Assembly (NCBI GenBank): GCA_964629225.1
Contig: CAZVQC010000015.1
Location: 1 to 47,161 of the forward strand
Direction: 5' to 3'
From: RUG14199 sp964629225
GTDB lineage: Bacteria; Bacillota; Clostridia; Oscillospirales; CAG-272
Length of the DNA: 47,161 nucleotides
Shown: positions 1 through 8,503 of the stretch, piece after piece
Numbering within the stretch: the stretch's first letter is position 1
Layout of the letters: each line of letters opens with the position of its first letter
Translations under genes and position numbers: made by a program
Notes under the pieces: generated by a model
Database searches by the model: none
What the model was told of the DNA's origin: nothing
The model's input: only the letters and a program-made list of their open reading frames with translations

Positions 1-155
1 TCCTCGGTAATGAATCCGTCGATGGTGGGCTTCACGTCAAAGTAGATAGCCTCAACATCCTGACGGACACTTGCTGCCGCGGAAACCGGAACTGCAGCTG
101 CAACGCAAGCAAAAAGCATGATCGCAACTATCGCAAGTGAAATAATTCTTTTCAT
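1..155 (-). CDS. N-terminus of a secreted protein (partial, runs off the window)
   Basis: Only the first 51 codons are present; the rest lies beyond base 1. The protein begins MKRIISLAIVAIMLFAC and continues through a hydrophobic stretch to an alanine-rich end (VPVSAAAS), a clear Sec signal peptide with likely cleavage after the Ala-Ala pair near residue 27. The mature part starts with a charged segment and then VKPTIDGFITEE. A short 'IDG.I...E' motif like this often opens carbohydrate-binding or DOMON-like modules in clostridial surface proteins, but 25 mature residues are too few to assign a family. The start is supported by AAAAGGAG 4-5 bases upstream of the ATG and by a consensus promoter at 235-263. 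Function is unknown. Confidence 0.8.
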   Translation of the reverse strand, partial: MKRIISLAIVAIMLFACVAAAVPVSAAASVRQDVEAIYFDVKPTIDGFITE

Positions 156-234
156 TTTTGTCTCCTTTTCAGAAAAACATTATTGTTGTTCGTTTTAATA
201 AACAGGGAGTGACAGGCACTACCCCCTTATTCAA

Positions 235-263
235 ATTATAGCTGACGGTGGCTCTTGTGTCAA
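235..263 (-). promoter_or_regulatory. Consensus sigma-A promoter for the secreted protein
   Basis: Read on the minus strand, TTGACA (258-263) and TATAAT (235-240) are separated by exactly 17 bases. Both hexamers match the housekeeping consensus fully. The predicted start lies near 228, leaving a leader of about 70 bases before the ATG at 155. Confidence 0.8.
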
Positions 264-308
264 TCGCAAAAAATATGGTATTTTTTACAAGACCGTTTCA
301 GCCCCGAA

Positions 309-716
309 TTACTCTGCGTCCTCGCAAAGTGCCTTGCCGCAAGAGGGGCAAACGATGTCGGAGGGGTCCATGCTGTCATCGAAGTAGATCTGCTCGCCGC
401 AGGAAGGGCACATAGCACAGATCATATCCTCGTCGCAATCACAGTCACAGTCGCAACAGTCGTCGTCACAGCAGTCACAGCAATCGTCCTCGTCGATATC
501 GTAAACTATCTCCTCAACGCCGCCGAGATCCTCGTCGATCTCCTCGATGTAGTCGTTGAGGGTCTCAAGATCGTCATCGATTTCGTCAATGGCGTTGGTA
601 ACGTCACCGAGAAGGTCGACCACTGCCTTGAGAACTGCGGTTTCGGGTTCTTTCTCATCAAGCTTCAAGCCGTCAAGAAGGCCCTTCAAGTATGCGCTTT
701 TTTCGGAAATCGTCAT
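309..716 (-). CDS. CD1247-family protein with a Cys/Asp-rich tract and a C-terminal zinc ribbon
   Basis: The 135-residue protein has three parts. Residues 1-75 are acidic and helical, starting SEKSAYLKGLLDGLKLDEKE, which I recognise as the N-terminal domain of the clostridial CD1247 family (function unknown). Residues 77-97 are made almost only of Asp and Cys, with nine cysteines. Residues 100-131 carry CxxCPSCG ... CPSCGKxxC, a rubredoxin-like zinc ribbon. It follows efp by 40 bases on the same strand, the arrangement seen in Clostridioides difficile, so the two are probably co-transcribed. Binding of zinc by the ribbon is expected. Metal binding by the Cys/Asp tract is inference. An alternative view is that the tract is a low-complexity linker with no set role. 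Confidence 0.8.
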   Translation of the reverse strand: MTISEKSAYLKGLLDGLKLDEKEPETAVLKAVVDLLGDVTNAIDEIDDDLETLNDYIEEIDEDLGGVEEIVYDIDEDDCCDCCDDDCCDCDCDCDEDMICAMCPSCGEQIYFDDSMDPSDIVCPSCGKALCEDAE

Positions 717-756
717 TTTTCTTATCCTCTCTTAATTAAGATGTTGGGACTGCAAG

Positions 757-1314
757 TTACGCTCTTTCGAGATACTCGCCGGTCCTTGTGTCGATACGGA
801 TCTTCTCGCCCTGAGAAATGAAGAGGGGTACTCTGATGACCGCACCGGTCTCCGTGGTGGCATTCTTGGTGGCACCCTGAGCGGTGTCGCCCTTGACACC
901 GGGCTCGGTATCCGCTACCTCAAGCTCCACGAACATGGGAGGCTCTACTGCGAAGACATTGCCCTTGTAGGACTTGACTGTGCAGAGCATCTCTTCTTTT
1001 ACGAATTTGAAGTTATCGGACAGCTTATCCTCATTGAGGGGAAGCTGCTCAAAAGTCTCCATATCCATGAAATAATAGAGATCGCCGTCGGTGTAGAGAT
1101 ACTGCATCTCTCTGCGGTCCACACGGGCATCCTCGAATTTGTCGGTGGGGTTGAATGTCGTTTCGATAACGGCGCCTGTGATAACGTTACGAAGCTTGGT
1201 ACGAACGAAAGCCGCGCCCTTTCCGGGTTTTACGTGCTGAAATTCGACTACCTGCATTACGTTGCCGTCCATGTCAAAGGTCACGCCGTTTTTAAAGCTG
1301 CCTGCTACTACCAT
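757..1314 (-). CDS. efp: Elongation factor P
   Basis: EF-P binds between the ribosomal P and E sites and relieves stalling at polyproline stretches. The 185-residue protein shows the KOW-like N-terminal domain (AGSFKNGVTFDMDGNVMQVVEF) with the loop VKPGKGAAFVR, whose central Lys is the usual site of modification. The central OB fold and the C-terminal domain end RIDTRTGEYLERA follow. I chose the ATG at 1314 because homologues begin at M(V/I)xAG. An in-frame TTG at 1338, preceded by GAGG, would add eight residues (MRKRTIVL) and has the better-spaced ribosome site, so it cannot be excluded. The gene leads an efp/CD1247-type pair and has its own promoter at 1392-1420. Confidence 0.95.
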   Translation of the reverse strand: MVVAGSFKNGVTFDMDGNVMQVVEFQHVKPGKGAAFVRTKLRNVITGAVIETTFNPTDKFEDARVDRREMQYLYTDGDLYYFMDMETFEQLPLNEDKLSDNFKFVKEEMLCTVKSYKGNVFAVEPPMFVELEVADTEPGVKGDTAQGATKNATTETGAVIRVPLFISQGEKIRIDTRTGEYLERA

Positions 1315-1391
1315 AAGAACTATCGTTCTCTTCCTCAAAATGTCCTCGGAAAAGAACTGCTCCTTTCTTAGTTTAAAATATCTTACGCCCC

Positions 1392-1420
1392 ATTCTACAC
1401 TAATCCGTTATATTTTGCAA
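1392..1420 (-). promoter_or_regulatory. Promoter of efp
   Basis: On the minus strand TTGCAA (1415-1420) lies 17 bases upstream of TAGAAT (1392-1397). The transcript would start near 1385, giving a leader of about 50-70 bases that contains AAAGGAG and GAGG. No terminator is obvious between here and the ABC gene ending at 1496. Confidence 0.55.
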
Positions 1421-1495
1421 GGGGGCTGACGGATTTTTTTTGATGTTTGTGGAAATTTTACGATTTTTCCTAAAAACGGCAAACATAATTACGGG

Positions 1496-4114
1496 TCATT
1501 CGGCACGCAGTGCGGTGACCGGATCTTTCTTCGCCGCCACTCTCGATGGAACAAGTCCGGCTATCAAAGTCAGCACCACGCTGATGACGATCAGAATGAC
1601 AGCTCCCCCCGCCGGAAGTGCGGATATTCCGGAAATACCGGACAGGTGCTCAATGAGAAGGTCGATCGGGATGTTGAGGAGCAATGTGATGCCGATGCCG
1701 AGGACTCCCGCCGTGGAGCCTATTATCACGGTCTCCGCATTGAAGACTCTCGAAATGTCTTTTTTGGATGCTCCGATGGAGCGGAGTATTCCGATCTCCT
1801 TCGTTCTCTCAAGCACCGAGATGTAGGTGATGATACCGATCATGATGGACGATACCACGAGGGATATGGATACGAAGGCGATGAGGATGTAGCTTATCGC
1901 ATTGATGATGGTGGTGATCGAGGACATCATGATGCCGATATAGTCGGTGTAGCGGATCCTCTCGTCCTCCTCAAGGCCTCGGTTGTACTCATCTATCAGC
2001 GCCACTATCCCGTCCTTGGATTCAAAGTCCTTCGGATAGATATCGATCCTTGATGGGTCATCGATATCGGACGAGCCCATAAGCTTGAGATTTCCTTCAT
2101 AAGTTGCATCCGTCTTCATACTCTCGAAGAGAGGCTCGAACTTTGAGAGCACTTCCGCCTCCGTCATTCCGGAGAGATACATTCCGTCAACGGTGCTTCT
2201 GTACTGCTCCCTCTCGCCGTCGGGAAGGCTGTCGATGTAGCTGTTAAGTTTTTCGGTGGTGAGGGGAGAATCATCGTTTTCGAAGGCAAGGCCGGTGAAG
2301 ATATCGGTGTCGGGATCCGCCTTTTGTTCCCTCACGATATCGCTCTCATTCACCGCATTCACAAGGTATTCGGTCAGCTCTCTCGTGTAGCCGATGCCGC
2401 CGAAGGTCTTGACGGTACTTCCGGAGGCGGGACGGATAATTCCCACTATCTTGATCTCAAGAGCGGAGTCAAGTTTCTCTTTAACGTGACTCTCACTGCC
2501 GCTCATGTCCGTCCACCGTCCCGTCACACTGTCCTTCTCATAGTTGTCCGTGGGAAGGAGGAGCTTAAAGCGCTGGCTTGTCAGTTCATCGTAACTGTAG
2601 TCGGTCTCCTCCGATTCGAAGGTGCCGCCCTCCATGACCTTTTTCATATTCTCGGTTACCTCTGACTGAGGCTTGATACCGAGAGTATAAAGAGTGAAAT
2701 CGCTGATCTCGTTGTTTTCGTTGACTATCAGCACCGCCTCGTCGTAGCTTGATGGCATCCGGCCATCAACTGTCTCGTACTGTTTTGAAAGAAGCTCGGC
2801 GTTGCTTATCAGCTCCTGCCACACGTCGGTGGAGGAGACTCCGCCCGTAACGGATGTCAACATCTCCATATTGGCGGCAGTCTCACCGCCGTACATAAGC
2901 TCGTACATTTTGCCGGGATTCACCTGAACTACGCCGTTTTCCGTGTCGGCACGGTAGATGTTCATCTCCGTTGAGTAACCGTATCTTATGTCGCTGACGT
3001 ACTCTTCGATACCGCTCTCACCGGAGTCGAAGAACTCTTTGAGGGAGCGCAGGTCATTCTCCGTGACGCCGCTGCTCAAGGAATTGAACATATCCGAGGT
3101 CATGCTGTCGGTGTAGATGCGGTCCAGCGGACGGTCTTCCCTCTCCCCCTTGCTCTCCGTCATGGTCTCAACGAAGGATGTCATGTCCATGGCGGATCTT
3201 TCGATGCTGAGAGGATAACTTGACAACGTGTCCGCTTCCACGTTCGCAATGTAGTTGTCGACTCCGCTGGAAAGGGACAGTATCAGTGCGATGCCGATGA
3301 TGCCGATGCTTCCGGCGAAGCTGATCATGAAGGTCCTTCCTTTTTTGGTCATCAGGTTTCTGAAGGAGAGTTTAAGTGCGGTAAAGAAGTTCATCCCCGT
3401 CTTTTTAAGGCTGAATTCATCCGCCTTCGGCCGCTCTGTGTGGGGGTTGCTGTCGGATACTATCCTGCCGTCCTCAAAACGCACTATCCTGTCGGCATAG
3501 CGCTCCGCAAGCTCCGGGTTGTGGGTGACCATTATGACAAGTCTGTCCTTTGACACCTCTTTGATGAGATCCATCACCTGAATGCTCGTCGCACTGTCAA
3601 GAGCACCCGTGGGCTCGTCGCAGAGCAGTATCTCCGGGTCATTGGCAAGAGCACGTGCTATTGCCACACGCTGGGTCTGTCCGCCGGACAGCTGATTCGG
3701 CTTTTTGTGAAGGTGCTCCGAAAGTCCCACCTTTTCAAGGACCTCAAGAGCTTTTTTCCTCTTTTTCGCTCCGGGTACTCCGGAGAGTGTCATCCCCATC
3801 TCCACGTTTTCGACTATGGTGAGATGAGGGATGAGATTGTAGCTTTGAAAAACAAATCCCACGGAATTGTTCCTGTAGGCGTCCCAATCACGGTCTTTGA
3901 AATCCTTCGTGCTCTTCCCCTTGATGACAAGGTCCCCGCTGTCGTATCTGTCAAGTCCGCCGATGATATTGAGGCAGGTGGTCTTTCCCGAACCGCTCTT
4001 GCCGAGGATCGCAACGAATTCGCTCTTTCTGAACGCCACACTGATGCCGTCAAGAGCTTTTGTCTCGATATCTCCGACTTTATAAGTCTTTTTTATGTCT
4101 TTTAGTTCCAGCAT
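1496..4114 (-). CDS. ABC transporter, fused ATP-binding and FtsX-type permease subunit
   Basis: An 872-residue MacB-like fusion. Residues 1-225 are the ATPase: Walker A GKSGSGKTT (38-46), a Q-loop FQSYNLIP, signature LSGGQTQR, Walker B ILLCDEPT and the switch histidine in VTHN. A first membrane helix follows at about 262-285 (FMISFAGSIGIIGIALILSL). Next comes a large extracellular domain of roughly 420 residues, then three helices near the C-terminus around the conserved ERTKEIGILRSIGASKKDI motif of the FtsX/MacB_PCD permease domain. Such proteins in Gram-positives are mechanotransmission exporters or lipoprotein/peptide handlers acting at the membrane. The substrate cannot be told. The start has GGAG seven bases upstream. 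The gene is single, with no partner MacA-like gene beside it. Confidence 0.9.
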   Translation of the reverse strand: MLELKDIKKTYKVGDIETKALDGISVAFRKSEFVAILGKSGSGKTTCLNIIGGLDRYDSGDLVIKGKSTKDFKDRDWDAYRNNSVGFVFQSYNLIPHLTIVENVEMGMTLSGVPGAKKRKKALEVLEKVGLSEHLHKKPNQLSGGQTQRVAIARALANDPEILLCDEPTGALDSATSIQVMDLIKEVSKDRLVIMVTHNPELAERYADRIVRFEDGRIVSDSNPHTERPKADEFSLKKTGMNFFTALKLSFRNLMTKKGRTFMISFAGSIGIIGIALILSLSSGVDNYIANVEADTLSSYPLSIERSAMDMTSFVETMTESKGEREDRPLDRIYTDSMTSDMFNSLSSGVTENDLRSLKEFFDSGESGIEEYVSDIRYGYSTEMNIYRADTENGVVQVNPGKMYELMYGGETAANMEMLTSVTGGVSSTDVWQELISNAELLSKQYETVDGRMPSSYDEAVLIVNENNEISDFTLYTLGIKPQSEVTENMKKVMEGGTFESEETDYSYDELTSQRFKLLLPTDNYEKDSVTGRWTDMSGSESHVKEKLDSALEIKIVGIIRPASGSTVKTFGGIGYTRELTEYLVNAVNESDIVREQKADPDTDIFTGLAFENDDSPLTTEKLNSYIDSLPDGEREQYRSTVDGMYLSGMTEAEVLSKFEPLFESMKTDATYEGNLKLMGSSDIDDPSRIDIYPKDFESKDGIVALIDEYNRGLEEDERIRYTDYIGIMMSSITTIINAISYILIAFVSISLVVSSIMIGIITYISVLERTKEIGILRSIGASKKDISRVFNAETVIIGSTAGVLGIGITLLLNIPIDLLIEHLSGISGISALPAGGAVILIVISVVLTLIAGLVPSRVAAKKDPVTALRAE

Positions 4115-4150
4115 CTCATATCTCCATTTAACTATTATGTTTTACAATTG

Positions 4151-4579
4151 TCAAAACAGGTTGAATACATCGAAGTTCTTCCCGCATCTTGGGCATTTTA
4201 CGCTGTGACGCCCCCGTTTTACGGGAAGCCTCAGAACCGCCTTACATTCGGGGCACTTTTTGTATCTCGCCTTCCCGATATCGCGCATCCTGTCCTTCTG
4301 CAGTTTGAAGAATGCGCTCACCTTACTAAAGACGGAAAAAAAAGCTCCGTTCTCCCGCCTTCTGACGGTTATATCCTTCGAAAGGAGCCTCCACACCATA
4401 TAGAGTATCACCACTACGCAAACACCCTTCAGTGCCCATCTGACAACACCGTAAGGAAAGAAACTTCCCACCACGGAGATCACAAGATAGAGACACAGAA
4501 GAAAGACCGAAAAAGCATCGATGCCAAAGGTCAGATACCGACCGTAAAAATACCGAGCCATCCTTTCTTTGAACCGCAT
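4151..4579 (-). CDS. Small membrane protein with C-terminal zinc ribbon
   Basis: A 142-residue protein of unknown function. A basic N-terminus (MRFKERMARYFYGRYLTFG) is followed by two hydrophobic helices at about 20-40 and 47-65. A basic segment comes next, then a C-terminal zinc ribbon, CPEC...LRLPVKRGRHSVKCPRC, which predicts one structural zinc in the cytoplasm. Small proteins of this layout are common and uncharacterised in gut Clostridia. The ATG is supported by AAGGAGG. It sits 36 bases upstream of the ABC exporter on the same strand, so the two may be co-transcribed; whether they act together is unknown. Confidence 0.75.
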   Translation of the reverse strand: MRFKERMARYFYGRYLTFGIDAFSVFLLCLYLVISVVGSFFPYGVVRWALKGVCVVVILYMVWRLLSKDITVRRRENGAFFSVFSKVSAFFKLQKDRMRDIGKARYKKCPECKAVLRLPVKRGRHSVKCPRCGKNFDVFNLF

Positions 4580-4681
4580 GATACCACCTCCTTCAAGACA
4601 GGTTATTCAAGATTATTTTGCCGTTCTTACTTATTGTATACTTAAAATGTGGAGGAAAAAACCGTTTTTTTCGAAAAATCG

Positions 4682-4710
4682 TTGCCACGGAGAGAATAAT
4701 GTGCTAAAAT
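4682..4710 (+). promoter_or_regulatory. Promoter of yqeG-aroQ-pepP
   Basis: TTGCCA (4682-4687) and TAAAAT (4705-4710) are separated by 17 bases, just upstream of the AAGGAG that serves the TTG start at 4740. Confidence 0.55.
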
Positions 4711-4739
4711 GACAGGGATAAAAATAAGGAGCCAATACC

Positions 4740-5261
4740 TTGATATTTGAAAAAATGCTGATGCCGGACTACTGCTTTGACTCTTTTTCCGCGGTGACTC
4801 CGGAGTTTCTCATCTCCATCGGGGCTTCGGCTGTCATAAGCGACATCGATAACACACTCGTGCCCTACGAGACAGCACTTCCCACGGAGGAGATATTGGG
4901 ATGGATAGCCTCCCTTAAAGAGGCGGGAATACCGATAGCCCTCGTTTCAAACAACGGACAGGAACGGGTAGACACCTTCGCCTCAGGCCTTGACTGCCCC
5001 GCCTATTACGACGTGGGAAAGCCCGGCACAAAATTCATTCTCAAAGCGGCAGACGACTTGAAGGTGGAACCGCAAGAGGCGGTCTTTCTCGGAGACCAGC
5101 TTCTCACCGACGCCCTCGCTGCTCACAGAGCCGGAATGCGGGCGATAATACTGCCTCCCATCAAGGACAAGACGAGCCTGTTTTTCAAGGCAAAGCGCCT
5201 TATCGAGCGGCCTTACATGGAAAAATACAACCGCATTCACGGAGGTGGAAAGAAAAAATGA
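4740..5261 (+). CDS. yqeG: YqeG-family HAD superfamily (IIIA) phosphatase
   Basis: A 173-residue haloacid-dehalogenase-type phosphatase. The nucleophile motif is SDIDNTL (Asp35 and Asp37), motif II lies in ALVSNN near residue 70, and the metal-binding motif is FLGDQLLTD. Length and the opening MLMPDYCFDS...ITPE-like segment fit the YqeG family. The physiological substrate is not established, though related proteins are phosphatidylglycerophosphate phosphatases. The start is a TTG with AAGGAG eight bases upstream; the next ATG at residue 6 would leave too little spacing. The stop codon overlaps the aroQ start (ATGA), indicating translational coupling. Confidence 0.88.
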   Translation: MIFEKMLMPDYCFDSFSAVTPEFLISIGASAVISDIDNTLVPYETALPTEEILGWIASLKEAGIPIALVSNNGQERVDTFASGLDCPAYYDVGKPGTKFILKAADDLKVEPQEAVFLGDQLLTDALAAHRAGMRAIILPPIKDKTSLFFKAKRLIERPYMEKYNRIHGGGKKK

Positions 5262-5731
5262 AGATCTCTTACATCAACGGTCCGAACCTGAATCTGCTCG
5301 GCAAACGCCGACCGGATATTTACGGCCGTGATACACTCTCCCAGGTGGAAGGATTCATCAAAAGCAAAACTGAAGAACTGTTTCCCGAATGCGACCTTTC
5401 CTTCTTCCAGTCAAATTCCGAGGGCAGTATCATCGACCGCATCCACTCCCTTGCCGAAAGCGGAGTCGATGCGCTCATAATCAACGCCGGAGCCTACACA
5501 CACTACTCCTACGCAATAAGGGATGCCCTTGAAGCGGCAGACGACATGGGTATGCCGGCATGGGAGGTCCACCTTTCCGACGTGAACGCAAGGGAAAAGT
5601 TCAGACAGATCTCCGTGATACGGGAGGTCTGCAAGGGATGCGTCTTCGGAATGGGAAAGCAGGGATACGTGGAGGCAACACGCCTTGCAGTCGGATATCT
5701 TAAAGACAAAACTAAGGAGACAAGCCAATGA
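5258..5731 (+). CDS. aroQ: Type II 3-dehydroquinate dehydratase
   Basis: Converts 3-dehydroquinate to 3-dehydroshikimate, the third step of the shikimate pathway. All family landmarks are present in the usual order: INGPNLNLLGKR with the catalytic Tyr in DIYG (about residue 22), FQSNSEG, INAGAYTHYSYAIRDAL with the catalytic His, and the C-terminal EVHLSDVNAREKFR. The 157-residue length is close to the usual 145-155. It is coupled by ATGA overlaps to yqeG upstream and to the M24 peptidase downstream. This shows that the cell retains at least part of the shikimate route to aromatic amino acids, which matters for interpreting the aryl-acid locus at 35-44 kb. Confidence 0.95.
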   Translation: MKISYINGPNLNLLGKRRPDIYGRDTLSQVEGFIKSKTEELFPECDLSFFQSNSEGSIIDRIHSLAESGVDALIINAGAYTHYSYAIRDALEAADDMGMPAWEVHLSDVNAREKFRQISVIREVCKGCVFGMGKQGYVEATRLAVGYLKDKTKETSQ

Positions 5732-6798
5732 CAAGGATCGAAAAACTCAGAAAAGCAATGAACACCGCCGGCATCGACGGATTCTACGTAACGTCACCGG
5801 AGAACCACAGATACTTCTCAAACTTCAACAATCCCGACGGACAGCTCCTCATAACAATGGATCGAGCCTTCATGTTCGCAGACTTCCGCTACACCGAGGC
5901 GGCAAAGCGTGAGGCGGCTGACGGTTTTGAAGTGGTGATGCCCGAAAGCGGAGATGACAGGGTAGTAAAAAGATATGCGGAGGAGTGCGGCGTCAAAGCC
6001 CTCGGATTTGAGGAGGACGTGCTCTGCTATGCCGAGTACAGCGAGCTCAAGGCATCCCTCTCTTCCTGCGAATTGGTACCTGCCGCAAAGCTTCCCAGAG
6101 ATATCAGAGTGATCAAAGAAGACCGCGAAGTGGCGGCGATGGAAAAAGCCCAGCGTATTGCGGAAAAAGCCCTCGTGGAGCTCCTCGGTGTCATCACCTA
6201 CGATATGACGGAGACGGAAGTGGCGGCAGAGCTTGAATACAGAATGAAAAAGCTGGGAAGCGACGGCGCGGCATTCGAGACCATCGCGGTTTCCGGAAAG
6301 AATTCCTCAAGCCCCCACGGAGTACCGAGACCGGTCAAGCTTGAAAAGGGATTTTTCACCCTTGACTTCGGTGCTATGATCGACGGATACAAATCCGACA
6401 TGACAAGGACCGTGGTCATCGGAAAGGCCGATCGGGACATGAAAAAGATCTACGATACCGTCCTTAAAGCTCAGTGCGCCGCCCTCGACGTGATAGCGGA
6501 GGGCAAGAATAATTTTGAAATGGACAAGATAGCCCGTGACATCATCTACGGTGCCGGATATGAGGGATGCTTCGGCCATTCCCTCGGTCACGGAGTGGGA
6601 CTGCTCATCCACGAGTCTCCCAACCTCTCACCCAGATCTCCGAAGGGCATGACTTTGAGATGCGGAGAAGTCGTCACGGTGGAGCCGGGTATCTACGTTG
6701 AAGGAAAATACGGATGCCGTATCGAGGATATGGTTCTCATCACCCCCGGCGGCTCAAGAAACCTGACCAAAGCCCCCAAAGAACTCATAGAGATCTGA
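5728..6798 (+). CDS. M24-family Xaa-Pro aminopeptidase / dipeptidase
   Basis: A 356-residue cytoplasmic metallopeptidase that removes N-terminal residues next to proline. Residues 1-125 are the creatinase-like N-terminal domain. The catalytic pita-bread fold follows with all five metal ligands: two Asp in TLDFGAMIDGYKSDMTR, His in GHSLGHGVGLLIHE, and two Glu in TVEPGIYV and RIEDMV. In many Clostridia this gene directly precedes efp. Here efp lies about 4 kb away on the other strand, so the block looks rearranged. It ends the yqeG-aroQ-peptidase operon, with a terminator 30 bases after the stop. Confidence 0.92.
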   Translation: MTRIEKLRKAMNTAGIDGFYVTSPENHRYFSNFNNPDGQLLITMDRAFMFADFRYTEAAKREAADGFEVVMPESGDDRVVKRYAEECGVKALGFEEDVLCYAEYSELKASLSSCELVPAAKLPRDIRVIKEDREVAAMEKAQRIAEKALVELLGVITYDMTETEVAAELEYRMKKLGSDGAAFETIAVSGKNSSSPHGVPRPVKLEKGFFTLDFGAMIDGYKSDMTRTVVIGKADRDMKKIYDTVLKAQCAALDVIAEGKNNFEMDKIARDIIYGAGYEGCFGHSLGHGVGLLIHESPNLSPRSPKGMTLRCGEVVTVEPGIYVEGKYGCRIEDMVLITPGGSRNLTKAPKELIEI

Positions 6799-6828
6799 CG
6801 CAAAGCGCCGGCAGACGGCAAAAAGCCC

Positions 6829-6867
6829 AAATAGTCCGAAAGCAAACTGCTTTCGGGCTATTTTATC
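6829..6867 (+). terminator. Rho-independent terminator of the yqeG-aroQ-peptidase operon
   Basis: A 15-base stem (AAATAGTCCGAAAGC pairing with GCTTTCGGGCTATTT, one G-T pair) with a 5-base loop is followed by TTTTAT. The rest of the gap up to 7065 is AT-rich and shows no gene. Confidence 0.8.
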
Positions 6868-7065
6868 GAGAATAAAGTGTTCCGCATTGCCGAAAGACCG
6901 GTGGCGACGATGCGGCGGCAAGACCCACGTCTAAAAGGCCTTTTTTCCTCATTTACCGCCCCGACGATCCAAAATTTTAACCTTGTCAACAACGTCAAAA
7001 CAAATTATCAACAGTTTTATTGTATCATTGTTTTGTATGTTATCTTAACGGAAGGAGTGTGACAG

Positions 7066-7749
7066 GTGATACAAAAGCCGAAAAAATACCTCGCCAGATT
7101 TGCGTCCGACAAGCAGTTCAGAGACTCCGTAGCCCTCCACGGGACATTTCTCTTGAACGCCGGATACGCCGTCTTCAAGTTCGTCACCGGAGTGATCTAC
7201 TCCTCCGTGTGGCTCGCCGCCATCTCCTTTTACTACGTGATACTCAGCATGATACGATTCAATCTGCTGAGAGGAATGAGACAGAACTCCAAAGACGAGA
7301 CCATGCTCAGCGCCCTCAAGAAATATCGCTTCACCGGTTTTTCTCTTTTCGTCATGGACTTTGCAGTAGCTATCATGCTATTTCAAATGATCTGGCAAAA
7401 CAGAGCCTTTGAATACCCCGGACACATAGTCTACGCCATCGCGTTCTACACATTCTACCGAGTCGTCTGGGCGTTCATCGACTTTATCAAACACGGCAAC
7501 AGTCTCGACCCGATACAGAACGCCGCAAAAAACGTCAACCTGTCGGTGGCACTTGTAGCTCTCTTCGTTCTTCAAACTACCCTCCTCGCTAAGTTCGGCT
7601 CCGAACGTTCCGGCTTCAGACGAGGCATCAATATCCTGTCGGGGCTCGTCCTCCTTCTCGGCGTCTTCGTCATCGCAGTCCGTATGATTCGCTTCGGAAA
7701 CAAAGAGATCAAAAGACTTCGCCTCGAAGAAGCCCGCAAGGAGATCTGA
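7066..7749 (+). CDS. Conserved membrane protein of unknown function
   Basis: A 227-residue protein with about six hydrophobic segments: 25-45, 45-62, 89-108, 118-137, 154-172 and 185-203. Between them are short charged loops, and the C-terminus is basic and cytoplasmic (RFGNKEIKRLRLEEARKEI). I do not recognise the family with certainty; such proteins are frequent and uncharacterised in Oscillospirales. The start is GTG with GAAGGAG eight bases upstream. It is a single gene, ended by the bidirectional terminator at 7776-7810. Confidence 0.75.
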   Translation: MIQKPKKYLARFASDKQFRDSVALHGTFLLNAGYAVFKFVTGVIYSSVWLAAISFYYVILSMIRFNLLRGMRQNSKDETMLSALKKYRFTGFSLFVMDFAVAIMLFQMIWQNRAFEYPGHIVYAIAFYTFYRVVWAFIDFIKHGNSLDPIQNAAKNVNLSVALVALFVLQTTLLAKFGSERSGFRRGINILSGLVLLLGVFVIAVRMIRFGNKEIKRLRLEEARKEI

Positions 7750-7775
7750 CGTACCGCAGTGCCAACAGAAACAAA

Positions 7776-7810
7776 CAAGGCTTGAGATCTCTCTCAAGCC
7801 TTGTCCTTTT
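7776..7810 (+). terminator. Bidirectional terminator between the membrane protein and the nitroreductase
   Basis: A perfect 12-base stem, CAAGGCTTGAGA / TCTCAAGCCTTG, with a TCTC loop. On the plus strand it is followed by TCCTTTTTT. On the minus strand it is followed by TTTGTTTGTTTC and can end the nitroreductase transcript. Confidence 0.85.
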
Positions 7811-7846
7811 TTATATCCGCCCCGCCTCGCCCTTTGCCGATACCGT

Positions 7847-8503
7847 TTAACGGGACTTGATACCGGAGGCGATATCGAAGTGGTATCTTACGATACCGAG
7901 GTCAAGAACGGTATAAAAGCCCTTTCCGGCTGTTGCCTTGACGCTTCCGTCATCCCTCAGTTCGAAATAGAATTTCTGTTGATTCATAGCGGTGGGAGCG
8001 AGAAGTGCCGCACTCATCCCCCGGGCAAAGTTTTCGGGCATATTATCGGCACAATTGCACAAGGCCTCAATGGGACGGCCCTTGTGGGGAACTCCCGCCG
8101 TCTTTCCGTATCCGAGGGAGATGATGCAGAGCTGCTTCTCTCCCTTTTTCACCTCCGCCTTGCTCTTTCCGTGGGTCAGCGCCACCCAACAGGTGGCAAG
8201 TCCCAGCTTTTGAGCCTCAAGCACCAATTTCTCACCGTAATATCCCGCCGTCACGTCAAGATCCTTTGACTTTTTTCCAACAACGGCGATATAATTTGAC
8301 ACACCGGAAAAATTCCCGTAATGCGCCATGAAGGAGTCAAAGCACTTCGGCTCATCGTAAATTATCTGAATATTGAGCCCGCTCTCCCCGTTGATATCTG
8401 TGACGGCTTTGTTCAAAGCCTCCCGTTTTGCCGCTTCGATCGGAGTCTCAAGATACTGCCTCACACTGTGTCTTTCCTTCATGATATCAATGATATCGCT
8501 CAT
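7847..8503 (-). CDS. Nitroreductase-family flavoprotein
   Basis: A 218-residue FMN-dependent oxidoreductase of the nitroreductase fold, probably of the TM1586-like branch. The N-terminal motif IIDIMKERHSVRQYLETPIE carries the usual FMN-phosphate-contacting Arg-His-Ser-Val-Arg. The central EAQKLGLATCWVAL and the late GMSAALLAPTAMNQQKFYF (substrate and FMN contacts) are also present. Physiological electron acceptors of this group are mostly unknown. The ATG has AAGGAGA upstream. It lies 183 bases downstream of the M6-type peptidase on the same strand, with no gene I can support in between. Confidence 0.85.
   Translation of the reverse strand: MSDIIDIMKERHSVRQYLETPIEAAKREALNKAVTDINGESGLNIQIIYDEPKCFDSFMAHYGNFSGVSNYIAVVGKKSKDLDVTAGYYGEKLVLEAQKLGLATCWVALTHGKSKAEVKKGEKQLCIISLGYGKTAGVPHKGRPIEALCNCADNMPENFARGMSAALLAPTAMNQQKFYFELRDDGSVKATAGKGFYTVLDLGIVRYHFDIASGIKSR

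Noticed and set aside
7066..7749. Calling the six-helix protein a cation-efflux transporter
   Set aside because: The helix count is similar, but the conserved metal-binding Asp/His pairs of that family are not visible.
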